A stretch of 25,876 bases of DNA, taken from positions 1 through 25,876 of the forward strand of contig CALPLN020000007.1 in NCBI GenBank assembly GCA_943324415.2, written 5' to 3'. Under the pieces are notes generated by a model. It saw only the letters and a list, made by a program, of their open reading frames with translations. It was not told where the DNA came from and did no database searches. This document shows, one piece after another, positions 13,955 to 21,044 of this stretch (position 1 is its first letter; every line of letters starts with the position of its first letter). The stretch comes from Sediminibacterium ginsengisoli (lineage in GTDB: Bacteria > Bacteroidota > Bacteroidia > Chitinophagales > Chitinophagaceae). The position numbers were made by a program, and so were the translations under genes.

Positions 13955-15144
13955 TCTTTTAGCGTAATAGATTTTATAAAAGCGGAAGGGGTAACTCCCT
14001 TTCGCTCTTTAAAAGCGTCAATGAATTTTGACCTTGATGCAAAACCTGCATTGGTAGAAATAGCTTCTATCGTAAGATTTTTAGCTTCCCCATCTTCGAT
14101 CAATTTACATACATGATCGATTCTCAAATTTTTTCTCCAATCACTAAAAGTAATATTCAGCTCTTTATTAAAGTAATTTGATAAAAACCTTTCAGGAATT
14201 TTTAAGTCAAAAGACATTTGAGAGAGTGAAAATTCCTTTTGAATATAAGGTGAACTGATTAAATAGCCCTGGAGGATATTTTCAATATCCTGAACAGTTG
14301 CAGTTTCCTTTTGTTTCTTAGGTAAATTCGACTTAATCTCATCAATAATATTGTCTTTTCCTTTTTCGATAGTGTAAGACACATTACCATAAAGGATCTT
14401 GGGGAATAAGAATAAAAATATGTTTTGCAAGAAAAATCCTCCTCCGCAAATTTCAAAATAATATTTCTCGGTAAAAATACTTGTAGTAGGAACGCCAAAT
14501 ATATTAAACTGAATTCCATATAAGGTACTCATGTGTCCAATACTATTGATAGCTATGACAATTTGTATCATACATAACAAATACAACCACCTACTTATAA
14601 TTGAATGATTTGAAGGCAGCTTATTGAATTTTTTCAAAATAGCCTTACTTCTAAAGTAGAAGTAACCTATTGAGAAAATAGCATATAACAAAAGATGGAT
14701 GGATCTTGAATAAAGAATGAATTCAAATGATACAAAATTGAAATCAAGTGTATAGTTCTCTGTTACATTGACAATTTCATGGGCAATTTGCACCTTTTGA
14801 TCAAATGGAAGGGTTGTAAATGGCAGGCAGTTGACAATGATAAAAGCAGCAGGAAGCAGGTGCAACCAATCCCATTTTTCAAGTTTATTGTTATCCGCAA
14901 GGGTGGTTTTAACATAATAAAACAAAAGAGGGCCCAATAAATAGGACAATGGTAGCCAATGTACAAAGCTCACCCCTTCCCAAAACAGGTCCTTGGTAAA
15001 ATGGAGCCCATAATAGACCATGACCACTAGGTTGCAACACAAGAAAAATAGGGCTAAGAATATGTTCGATCTATTTAAGGAACTTAAATAGTATAGGAGG
15101 ATAAATGAGGTAAAAATTCCAAATAAGGGAAATAGTATGGCCAT
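13951..15144 (-). CDS. Membrane-bound AraC-family regulator (N-terminal multi-helix domain)
   Basis: A 397-residue regulator. Residues 1 to about 255 contain roughly seven hydrophobic helices (for example AILFPLFGIFTSFILLYYL, IFLALFFLCCNLVVMVYYGL, LPLSYLLGPLLFYYV and FEICGGGFFLQNIFLFLF). About 300-397 is a two-HTH AraC domain: PYIQKEFSLSQMSFDLKIPERFLSNYFNKE, then NLTIEAISTNAGFASRSKFIDAFKERKGVTPSAFIK. The DNA-binding part should lie at the cytoplasmic face, with the sensor in the membrane. Its neighbours on both sides carry the TGTTCC-N13-GGAACA operator, so it is a natural candidate regulator; its own upstream region has no copy. It is convergent with the SnoaL-like gene (4-base overlap), and the terminator at 15183-15219 separates it from the lipoprotein gene upstream. 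Confidence 0.9.
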   Translation of the reverse strand: MAILFPLFGIFTSFILLYYLSSLNRSNIFLALFFLCCNLVVMVYYGLHFTKDLFWEGVSFVHWLPLSYLLGPLLFYYVKTTLADNNKLEKWDWLHLLPAAFIIVNCLPFTTLPFDQKVQIAHEIVNVTENYTLDFNFVSFEFILYSRSIHLLLYAIFSIGYFYFRSKAILKKFNKLPSNHSIISRWLYLLCMIQIVIAINSIGHMSTLYGIQFNIFGVPTTSIFTEKYYFEICGGGFFLQNIFLFLFPKILYGNVSYTIEKGKDNIIDEIKSNLPKKQKETATVQDIENILQGYLISSPYIQKEFSLSQMSFDLKIPERFLSNYFNKELNITFSDWRKNLRIDHVCKLIEDGEAKNLTIEAISTNAGFASRSKFIDAFKERKGVTPSAFIKSITLKD

Positions 15145-15182
15145 AAATGGGTGATTACTAGTTTAGTAGAGTTCAAGGTAAT

Positions 15183-15219
15183 AAAAAGCCCCGGTAAATC
15201 AAATTACCAGGGCTTTTTT
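15183..15219 (-). terminator. Rho-independent terminator of the lipocalin-like lipoprotein gene
   Basis: AAAAAGCCC (15183-15191) and GGTAA (15193-15197) pair with TTACC (15204-15208) and GGGCTTTTT (15210-15218), leaving one C/A mismatch and a six-base loop. It lies 27 bases past the stop of the lipoprotein gene on the minus strand, with a U-run at its end. Confidence 0.85.
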
Positions 15220-15245
15220 ATAGAACCAAACTTAAAACTCAATCA

Positions 15246-16037
15246 TTACTTGCTAATACGCTTATATGTCTTGATACTTGTGATTTTATTTACTGTATCC
15301 GTTATAGTTTGAGTGAACTCATCTGGACCATTGAATGTAACTGGGATATTGTATTTTCCTACCCAAGCCTTGTTATTAGAAAAAGTCAAATCTTCTGTTA
15401 AAGCATCCTTGTTTAAGGTAAAGCTACCCTTGCCTATTGCTTTCGTGAAAGATTGTGCGGTAGTATCCGCTTTATACATTGCAGCCCACATGAAATGACC
15501 TGCTTGATATACCTTATATTCATTATATGTTCTATCTGCTGTGTCTGTACCCGTAATTTCTAGACTTTTTGATTGATGCCATACGCCATCTAAATCAGAT
15601 GCGACACCGCCCTCTAATTTGGTGTAATATTCTGTTCCGCTCCATTTTGCTCCACGAACCATTATTTCGGGGATAAACTGATTGTATCCTTTTTCGGTCT
15701 TAGTGATTTCTAATTGAGCCGTACTAGCCGTGTCCATTGAACCAGAGTTGAAAATATTCACCTCTTCTATGTTTTTTGCATCTTTTTGAATATAAGATCC
15801 AACGCCAAATGATACCGAACTATCTTTTGCTTCTGCGATATAAAAATAAGAGGCATCAGTATAGATTTTAAACTGGGTATTGCCATCAGAAGCTAGTGTT
15901 TCGGTATCTTTTGTACCATCATTCCAAATTACTTTGTCTAATGAGTAAGCACCGTTTTGAGCGGTTGGCTTTTCGGTTTGATTACACCCTGCAATGATAG
16001 CAGCAAGTGCAAATCCTACAATCGTTGTTTTTTTCAT
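15246..16037 (-). CDS. Lipoprotein with lipocalin-like C-terminal region
   Basis: A 263-residue predicted lipoprotein: MKKTTIVGFALAAIIAGC places the lipid-bearing Cys at residue 18. Specific function is not recognised. Two similar beta-rich parts are suggested: an N-terminal half (about 30-140, with YSLDKVIWNDGTKD and FKIYTDASYFYIAEAKD) and a C-terminal half (about 150-260) with LDGVWHQSKSLEITG, YKVYQAGHFMWAAMYKADT, GSFTLNKDALTEDL and VGKYNIPVTFNGPDEFTQTI. The second half follows the 'GxW ... Y ... GHFxWxxM ... G' pattern of lipocalin-like proteins (DUF4488-type). The first half has an analogous FKIYTDASYFYIAEA element, so this may be an internal duplication. It is divergent from the SnoaL-like lipoprotein gene and shares operator copy 3; a -7-like box lies at 16072-16079. 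A strong terminator follows. Confidence 0.7.
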   Translation of the reverse strand: MKKTTIVGFALAAIIAGCNQTEKPTAQNGAYSLDKVIWNDGTKDTETLASDGNTQFKIYTDASYFYIAEAKDSSVSFGVGSYIQKDAKNIEEVNIFNSGSMDTASTAQLEITKTEKGYNQFIPEIMVRGAKWSGTEYYTKLEGGVASDLDGVWHQSKSLEITGTDTADRTYNEYKVYQAGHFMWAAMYKADTTAQSFTKAIGKGSFTLNKDALTEDLTFSNNKAWVGKYNIPVTFNGPDEFTQTITDTVNKITSIKTYKRISK

Positions 16038-16071
16038 AATAAATGCTTTATTGGTTTAAAGTTTAAGCTTT

Positions 16072-16079
16072 TGAAATTA
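16072..16079 (-). promoter_or_regulatory. -7-like box of the lipocalin-like lipoprotein gene
   Basis: On the minus strand this reads TAATTTCA. It begins after 41 intervening bases from operator copy 3, the mirror image of the plus-strand box at 16187, and lies 42 bases before the start codon at 16037. Confidence 0.6.
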
Positions 16080-16120
16080 AGTACATAATTGCAAGTCAAA
16101 TAGACCATAATGCATTAAAA

Positions 16121-16145
16121 TGTTCCATCTTAGCTTTTAGGAACA
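16121..16145. promoter_or_regulatory. Inverted-repeat operator, copy 3, between divergent genes
   Basis: TGTTCC (16121-16126), a 13-base spacer, then GGAACA (16140-16145). It lies almost in the middle of the 181-base region between the genes at 16037 (minus) and 16219 (plus). A TAnnTT box stands at the same 41-base gap on each side, so the site could serve both promoters. Confidence 0.8.
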
Positions 16146-16186
16146 AATTTTTGATAGGGACTATTGACATATTTTAAGCACAAGGC

Positions 16187-16194
16187 TAAATTGT
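16187..16194 (+). promoter_or_regulatory. -7-like box of the SnoaL-like lipoprotein gene
   Basis: TAAATTGT begins after 41 intervening bases from operator copy 3 and 32 bases before the ATG at 16219. TTGAC at 16164-16168 gives a plausible -33 element 20 bases upstream of the box. Confidence 0.65.
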
Positions 16195-16218
16195 ACCTTA
16201 ATTTAAAATAGTACAAGT

Positions 16219-16731
16219 ATGAAAAAATTCATTTTATCTTGCTTCATTGCAAGCTCGATCTTCGCATGTTCGCCATCAACTGAAAAAGTAAGTGTAACAG
16301 ATTATCCTGCTAATGCGGTTGGTTATAATCTAGACAGTTCTGCAAATATTGAAATAGTGAAAAGTATGACTAAAGCTTTCGAAGCAATGGATTCTGTTAG
16401 CTATAGATCTTTTTATGCGGGAAATGCTAAATTCCACGACAATGGCACTGACGTGACTTTGGACCAAAATGTAGCTAATTTTAACTTTTTCATGTCTAAG
16501 GGGATTGCTGTTAAAGTTGAAAAGATGGATCCAATTTGGGAATCAGTAAATAATGAAGCTTCACCAGAGGGCGTTACAAATTATGTTTTTTCATTTCAGC
16601 ACCTTGTCTTTACAAAAGGAGACAAACAAGTTAAAGTCATCATGCATGTGGTCAATGCCATGAAAGATGGTAAAATTGTAGAAGAGTGGGGTTTATATGA
16701 TTCAAGAGAATTAGCAGAATTAATGAAATAA
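16219..16731 (+). CDS. SnoaL/NTF2-like lipoprotein
   Basis: A 170-residue predicted lipoprotein, with Cys17 at the end of SSIFAC. The mature part looks like an NTF2/SnoaL-type fold: EIVKSMTKAFEAMDSVSYRSFYAGNAKFHDNG (helix then cone entrance), NFNFFMSKGIAVKVEKMDPIWE, YVFSFQHLVFTKGDKQVKVIMHVVNAMKDGKIVEEWGLYDSRELAEL. The closing 'GKIxEExxxxD' pattern is shared with the exported SnoaL-like protein at 13466. No catalytic residues can be named. It is driven from operator copy 3 and ends at a hairpin at 16755-16784. A role in binding or handling a small molecule in the cell envelope is only an inference. Confidence 0.75.
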   Translation: MKKFILSCFIASSIFACSPSTEKVSVTDYPANAVGYNLDSSANIEIVKSMTKAFEAMDSVSYRSFYAGNAKFHDNGTDVTLDQNVANFNFFMSKGIAVKVEKMDPIWESVNNEASPEGVTNYVFSFQHLVFTKGDKQVKVIMHVVNAMKDGKIVEEWGLYDSRELAELMK

Positions 16732-16754
16732 CAATATTGACTAAAATTCATTTA

Positions 16755-16784
16755 AAAAGAGGCTCCATTATTGGGGTCTCTTTT
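16755..16784 (+). terminator. Probable terminator after the SnoaL-like lipoprotein gene
   Basis: AAAAGAG (16755-16761 region) pairs with CTCTTTT (16778-16784), and CTCC pairs with GGGG (one G-U pair) inside, with one mismatch and an ATTATT loop. It lies 24 bases past the stop codon and ends in a T-run. Confidence 0.65.
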
Positions 16785-16833
16785 AATTTCAGTTTCATCC
16801 TTACCTTTATCTCAAAAAATTGAAAAATAGCAT

Positions 16834-17742
16834 ATGAAGTATTACCTCTCATTTTTATTCTTTGTCTTGACTCTTTCTACCCAAGCACAAATGTTAAACG
16901 ATAGTCCATTTAATGCAACTGTGGCGCATCCTAAATATAAAAACGGTAGAGGGAAGAAAATTTTAATTGACAAAGGGCATCATAATTTTATTGTCGAATT
17001 GGGCCTTGTCCAACCATTTATGGAGGTATCCAAGTCTGATGGCTATCAACCTGTAATTGATTCTGCCGTCTTTACAAAAGCGTATTTAGCTAACTATGAA
17101 ATGCTACTGATCATGCCTGCATTGCCTTTTCAATTTGGTTCAAAAAGTCAGGTAACAAACGAAGTGACATTTACGGCAGAAGAAATTGAAAATATATACA
17201 ATTGGGTAAGCCAAGGTGGATCATTGATGCTTTTTTCAGAACATGCACCCATTGATAAAGCGATGACACCTTTGTTCAACCGGTTCGGGATTGAATTGAG
17301 TATTGGTATTGCCTATGATTCATTGAACTGTGATACAACAGTCAAAAAAGGATCCTATGATACTGTCTTGGAATTCAATAAAAAGAACGGCTTACTATTT
17401 AGCGATCACCCAATTACAAAGGGGGAAAAACCAAAGGAGCAAATAGATCAAATTAGAACTTGGGGCGGCTCTGCTTTAAAAAGTAAAAATTATACTCCTA
17501 TTTTAAAATTATCCAATTCTGCTGGTATTAGAAAGTACAGTGGAACGGGTCCATCCAATATGGGCAATGCACTATGCTTGGTCGGACAAGTTGGTAAGGG
17601 CAAATTATTTGCAATGGGTGATTGTAATGGGTTTACTGCAATGTATGCTATGAGTGGAGGAAGGAAAATGAGTGCGGGGATGCAGGTGCCTAATTACGAT
17701 TGGAAACAATTTGTATTGAACACATTACACTGGCTAGATTAA
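16834..17742 (+). CDS. Exported GATase-like (DUF4350-type) protein
   Basis: A 302-residue exported protein with signal peptide KYYLSFLFFVLTLSTQAQ. The mature part has the alternating beta/alpha pattern of class I glutamine-amidotransferase-like folds: KKILIDKGHHNFIVELG at the start, NYEMLLIMPALP, FTAEEIENIYNWVSQGGSLMLFSEHAPIDKAMTPLFNRFGIEL, then GKGKLFAMGDCNGFTAMY and a final YDWKQFVLNTLHWLD. It resembles DUF4350-type and similar exported proteins of unknown function. I see no amidotransferase Cys-His-Glu triad, so enzymatic activity is doubtful. It has no TGTTCC-N13-GGAACA site and is separated from the SnoaL-like gene by a hairpin, so it is probably regulated separately. It converges on the shared terminator at 17761-17793. 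Confidence 0.6.
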   Translation: MKYYLSFLFFVLTLSTQAQMLNDSPFNATVAHPKYKNGRGKKILIDKGHHNFIVELGLVQPFMEVSKSDGYQPVIDSAVFTKAYLANYEMLLIMPALPFQFGSKSQVTNEVTFTAEEIENIYNWVSQGGSLMLFSEHAPIDKAMTPLFNRFGIELSIGIAYDSLNCDTTVKKGSYDTVLEFNKKNGLLFSDHPITKGEKPKEQIDQIRTWGGSALKSKNYTPILKLSNSAGIRKYSGTGPSNMGNALCLVGQVGKGKLFAMGDCNGFTAMYAMSGGRKMSAGMQVPNYDWKQFVLNTLHWLD

Positions 17743-17760
17743 CAGGTAACTATAAAATTA

Positions 17761-17793
17761 AAAAAGCCCCTTCAGTTATTGAAGGGGCTTTTT
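17761..17793. terminator. Bidirectional terminator between convergent genes
   Basis: A perfect 14-base stem (AAAAAGCCCCTTCA, 17761-17774, with 17780-17793) around a five-base loop, with A and T runs at both ends. It serves the plus-strand GATase-like gene ending at 17742 and the minus-strand operon ending at 17809. Confidence 0.9.
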
Positions 17794-17808
17794 ATGTTTA
17801 ATCAATGC

Positions 17809-18537
17809 TTAGAATTCGTATTCATTCTTTAATTGAATTAAAATATCATCTGCCTGAGTATGTAGTCTTTTAATTAAAGGCATACGAACATTGGAGATAG
17901 AATTTCTTATGTGATTTAAACGATTCGCATATTCTGTTAAGGTTTTTGAATCGAGTGTCATGAGTTGTACATCCGAACGTAGCTTTACATTGGTCACATC
18001 TAGATAATATTTTTGATCAAACAAGATATAGGATTGATCCCTTGCTCTTAATTTTAAATCTTCTAATGCCATTCCGGCGTTTTTAATGGATTCGGATAGT
18101 TCCCAATAAGCAGCTATTTTATTGCTTAACTCTTGATTTTGGATTAAACGCATTCCGCCCGCATTTTTAAGTTGCGATGCAGCGCGCTCGTTAATATTTA
18201 AAGTTATATTTCCAAGCGTTTTGAGATTGACTGAGTACACTAATTTAAATGTACTGTCATTCCAAATGTTGGCATTGAATAAACTTATAGTGGTATCAAT
18301 TTTATTCACTTGATTTTGATCATATATTTGAAGTCTACTATAAAGTGCTGTATCTTTTTTTAGATCTTCAAACAAGCTTTGCATATACTGCTTTGCTCTA
18401 TGGTTCTCAACCATATGCTCTCTTTGATTTTCGGCGAAGAAGCCAAGCGTAACAGCAAAGAATAACATAAAGAATTCTGTAATATACTCAGACCATTTTT
18501 TCTTATGATTTGGGTGGTGTGCGTGATGTACTTCCAT
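17809..18537 (-). CDS. DUF6090-type single-helix membrane protein
   Basis: A 242-residue protein of the type labelled DUF6090 in Bacteroidota. A His-rich N-terminus (MEVHHAHHPNHKKKW) leads into the family hallmark YITEFFMLFFAVTLGFFAENQREH (about 18-41), which is a membrane helix followed by an Arg/Glu-rich segment. The remainder is largely helical (SLFEDLKKDTALYSRL, NERAASQLKNAGGMRLIQNQELSNKIAAYW, LTEYANRLNHIRNSI). The function is unknown. It starts 2 bases after the stop of the CocE-type hydrolase gene and is thus the third gene of the operon led by the lipocalin-like gene. Whether it serves the hydrolase or is a passenger cannot be said. Confidence 0.75.
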   Translation of the reverse strand: MEVHHAHHPNHKKKWSEYITEFFMLFFAVTLGFFAENQREHMVENHRAKQYMQSLFEDLKKDTALYSRLQIYDQNQVNKIDTTISLFNANIWNDSTFKLVYSVNLKTLGNITLNINERAASQLKNAGGMRLIQNQELSNKIAAYWELSESIKNAGMALEDLKLRARDQSYILFDQKYYLDVTNVKLRSDVQLMTLDSKTLTEYANRLNHIRNSISNVRMPLIKRLHTQADDILIQLKNEYEF

Positions 18538-18539
18538 GA

Positions 18540-20411
18540 TTAATTTTTCAAAATAGGTAAGGAGATGGTTGATGCGTTGTGGAATATTTTAATACTCGCT
18601 TTTTTGAAGTCTTCATTTTTAGCTTCGTAAATATTCATGAATTTTTGTGGATTCCTATCCGCTATAGGGAACCAGGTGCTTTGTATTTGTACCATTAAGC
18701 GATGCCCTTTTTTGAACACATGCGCCACATCTGGCAAAGCGAATTTTACTTTAGTTGGTTTGTTAGGTGTAAAAGGACTAGGCTTTTCAAAACTGTCTCT
18801 GTATTTTCCTCTCATGATTTCTCCTCTTACCAACATCTGATAACCACCCATTAAGTAACTAGATCCTGTTGCATAGTCAAAATCATCTGGGAATACGTCT
18901 ACTATTTTCACTACAAAATCGGCATCCGTACTTGAAATCGCTACCATTAAATCTGCAATGACTGGACCGGCTAAGGTTAAATCATTTTCCAAGATAGGCG
19001 TTTGGTACGTTAACACATCTGTTCTTCTAGATGCGAATCTTTGATCTTCATTCATATACTCTCTATAATGTCTATTGGGTTTGCTCTTCATTAAATAGAC
19101 ATCCGAAATATAGGCCACTGGCTTTGAAGGATCGCTAACGTACTCATCAAAACTACTTACAGTATTGTTGTTAGTCGCTTTTGCAAAAGATCCATTTTTA
19201 CCTAATGCATATGGCTCCATTTGCATCCCTTGTACTGGCCAGCTAGAAAGCTGCTTCCATTCATTAGATCCGCTAAAGAAAATGTTTGCTTCTTTGATTT
19301 GATCAATACTTCCTTTATTTTTTAAATAGAAATTGAAAAATGGCAACTCAATATTTTTACCATACCAATCACTTGTATTGCTACCCCATTGGATATTACC
19401 CAATTTAGTACCATCCGTTGCGCCCCATTGTCCGTGGTACCAAGGCCCCATTACAATTTTGTTATTGTTTTTAGTTTTCGATTCGATTGCTTTGTATAAA
19501 TTCCATGCACCATAACAATCTTCGGCATCATACAATCCACCAACAATTAGTGTGGGAATATTTGGACTAATCACTTCCACATTTTTACGTGCGTTTCTTA
19601 CTTGCCAGAATTGATCATAATTAGGATGCGCCATTAAATCATTCCAAAATTGAATACTATCACCCATCAATTTTGTATAATTGGTAATCGCTCCAGTTCT
19701 TAAATAAAATTCAAAATTATCATCAATAGGAAATTTAAAACCACTTGGTCCAATGGTGGTTGGCTTTGGTCTAGGTTTTCCAAAACCAGAATAAAATGCA
19801 AATGCATCCGCTAACATAAATGCACCATTGTGATGGAAGTCATCCCCTAAGAACCATTCTGTTACTGGCGCTTGAGGACTCACTGCTTTCAATGCTGGGT
19901 GATTGCTATGTGCTGCAAGGGTGGCATAAAAACCAGGATAAGATGTCCCAAATACACCCACATTGCCATTGTTGTTTGGAAGATTACGAACCATCCATTC
20001 TATGGCATCATAAGCGTCAGAAGCCTCGTCTGTTTCGTTCGCCTTTTTATTAGGCTGATAAGGACGGATATCTTCAAACACACCTTCGCTCATCCACCTT
20101 CCTCTTACATCTTGAACGACATAAATATATTGTTCTTCAAAAAAATACTTTCTTGGTCCAGTCCAAAATTTTCCAAATACATTTTCACCATAAGGTGCAC
20201 AAGAATAGGGCGTTCTAGTTAGAATAATCGGATGTTTTTCTGTACTATTTTTTGGGGCATAGACTGTCGTGAATAATTTAACCCCATCCCGCATTGGAAT
20301 CTGATAATCCGTCTTGGTATAATTATTAACAATCCATACAGAGTCTGCTACTTGAGCAAATGCCATTATTGGCATAAGCAGTAAAAATAATAATCGCTTT
20401 TTCATATTCAT
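18540..20411 (-). CDS. Exported CocE/NonD-type hydrolase, alpha-amino-acid ester hydrolase-like
   Basis: An exported serine hydrolase of the S15/CocE superfamily, about 623 residues. I place the start at 20411 (MNMKKRLLFLLLMPIMAFAQ, a clean signal peptide); the frame extends 22 codons further, but that part overlaps the preceding gene and would bury the signal peptide. Alpha/beta-hydrolase core: YQIPMRDGVKLFTTVYAPK, QDVRGRWMSEG, nucleophile Ser157 in GTSYPG, acid Asp295 in GGLYDAEDCYGAW, and His326 in GPWYHGQWG. A C-terminal beta jelly-roll domain (about 430-620) follows. The GDDFHHNGAF segment resembles alpha-amino-acid ester hydrolases, which act on amino-acid esters and beta-lactam side chains; the substrate here is not known. 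It follows the lipocalin-like gene by 44 bases and precedes the DUF6090-type gene by 2. Confidence 0.88.
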   Translation of the reverse strand: MNMKKRLLFLLLMPIMAFAQVADSVWIVNNYTKTDYQIPMRDGVKLFTTVYAPKNSTEKHPIILTRTPYSCAPYGENVFGKFWTGPRKYFFEEQYIYVVQDVRGRWMSEGVFEDIRPYQPNKKANETDEASDAYDAIEWMVRNLPNNNGNVGVFGTSYPGFYATLAAHSNHPALKAVSPQAPVTEWFLGDDFHHNGAFMLADAFAFYSGFGKPRPKPTTIGPSGFKFPIDDNFEFYLRTGAITNYTKLMGDSIQFWNDLMAHPNYDQFWQVRNARKNVEVISPNIPTLIVGGLYDAEDCYGAWNLYKAIESKTKNNNKIVMGPWYHGQWGATDGTKLGNIQWGSNTSDWYGKNIELPFFNFYLKNKGSIDQIKEANIFFSGSNEWKQLSSWPVQGMQMEPYALGKNGSFAKATNNNTVSSFDEYVSDPSKPVAYISDVYLMKSKPNRHYREYMNEDQRFASRRTDVLTYQTPILENDLTLAGPVIADLMVAISSTDADFVVKIVDVFPDDFDYATGSSYLMGGYQMLVRGEIMRGKYRDSFEKPSPFTPNKPTKVKFALPDVAHVFKKGHRLMVQIQSTWFPIADRNPQKFMNIYEAKNEDFKKASIKIFHNASTISLPILKN

Positions 20412-20455
20412 ATATTTGTGCTGTAATCTACTAATTCCTACACAACTAAAACCAC

Positions 20456-20860
20456 TTACTGACTTACTTTTTTCCATGTTAAGGTTAGGCCAGTTTCCTC
20501 TCTTGGACTTAATATCAGTGTTTTTTTATCTGCACTTAATTTAAAGTCTCTTATGTACACCGGTGGTGTTGAATCATTGGCTTCTGGAAGAGAAGCGTAA
20601 AAATCACGGTAATGTGTTACAAAAGATAATTTTGAATTGATTTCGTATTTGCCACAATATCCAATGATGGACTTATCCTTCTTATTCAAGATGGCCGTCA
20701 TTTGACCATCTGGACTATACATTAATACCCCTTTGTCCATAATATTGGGCTGGGTACTCACTAAATGCCATGTTCCAACAAATGCATCTTTGGTGATTTT
20801 GTCTTCATTGCTGCAGGATGCAAGCGTAATGATAAAAAGTAGAAAGTATAAATTTTTCAT
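20456..20860 (-). CDS. Lipocalin-like lipoprotein
   Basis: A 134-residue predicted lipoprotein: MKNLYFLLFIITLASC gives Cys16 as the lipid site. The mature part has a lipocalin_5-type pattern, with FVGTWHLVSTQPNIMDKGVLMYSPDGQMTAILNKKDKS (start of the barrel, with the GTWxLVS signature) followed by YCGKYEINSKLSFVTHYRDF and LSADKKTLILSPREETGLTLTWKKV. The family binds small hydrophobic ligands in some cases; no ligand can be named. It is the first gene of the operon with the CocE-type hydrolase and the DUF6090-type protein, and operator copy 4 lies 70 bases upstream of its start. Confidence 0.8.
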   Translation of the reverse strand: MKNLYFLLFIITLASCSNEDKITKDAFVGTWHLVSTQPNIMDKGVLMYSPDGQMTAILNKKDKSIIGYCGKYEINSKLSFVTHYRDFYASLPEANDSTPPVYIRDFKLSADKKTLILSPREETGLTLTWKKVSQ

Positions 20861-20881
20861 GAGTCATTTTTTGCTTCGACT

Positions 20882-20889
20882 ACAAGGTA
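20882..20889 (-). promoter_or_regulatory. -7-like box of the lipocalin/hydrolase operon
   Basis: On the minus strand this reads TACCTTGT. It begins after 41 intervening bases from operator copy 4 and lies 29 bases before the start codon at 20860. No -33 TTG is seen at the expected distance. Confidence 0.6.
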
Positions 20890-20930
20890 TCTATGAGATT
20901 GCAATTGGATACCACTTATCATTAGCAGTT

Positions 20931-20955
20931 TGTTCCTTTGTACCATAATGGAACA
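20931..20955. promoter_or_regulatory. Inverted-repeat operator, copy 4
   Basis: TGTTCC (20931-20936), a 13-base spacer, then GGAACA (20950-20955). Read on the minus strand, its flank (AAATATGTTCC) matches the left flank of copy 1, and its spacer shares TGGTA with that of copy 2 at the same place. The opposite direction has CCCC where the -7 box would be, and no gene. Confidence 0.75.
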
Positions 20956-20988
20956 TATTTAGCCCTATTCTTCCATACCCCTTGTATC

Positions 20989-21020
20989 AAAAAAGGCCCC
21001 TAATTTTAGGGGCCTTTTTT
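20989..21020 (-). terminator. Rho-independent terminator of the efflux operon
   Basis: A 15-base perfect stem (20989-21003, six A, GGCCCC, TAA) pairs with 21006-21020, flanked by A and T runs. It lies 24 bases past the stop of the outer membrane efflux gene on the minus strand and insulates it from the operator copy 4 region. Confidence 0.9.
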
Positions 21021-21044
21021 AAGCTATTGTATTCTTTCACTAAA

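Noticed and set aside
20412..20477. N-terminal extension of the CocE-type hydrolase frame to 20477
   Set aside because: The extra 22 residues overlap the lipocalin-like gene and would place a polar stretch ahead of a clean signal peptide starting at 20411.
20771..20780. A TGTTCC half-site inside the lipocalin-like gene, and others inside genes near 15633 and 25383
   Set aside because: None has a GGAACA partner at 13 bases, so they look like chance single halves.
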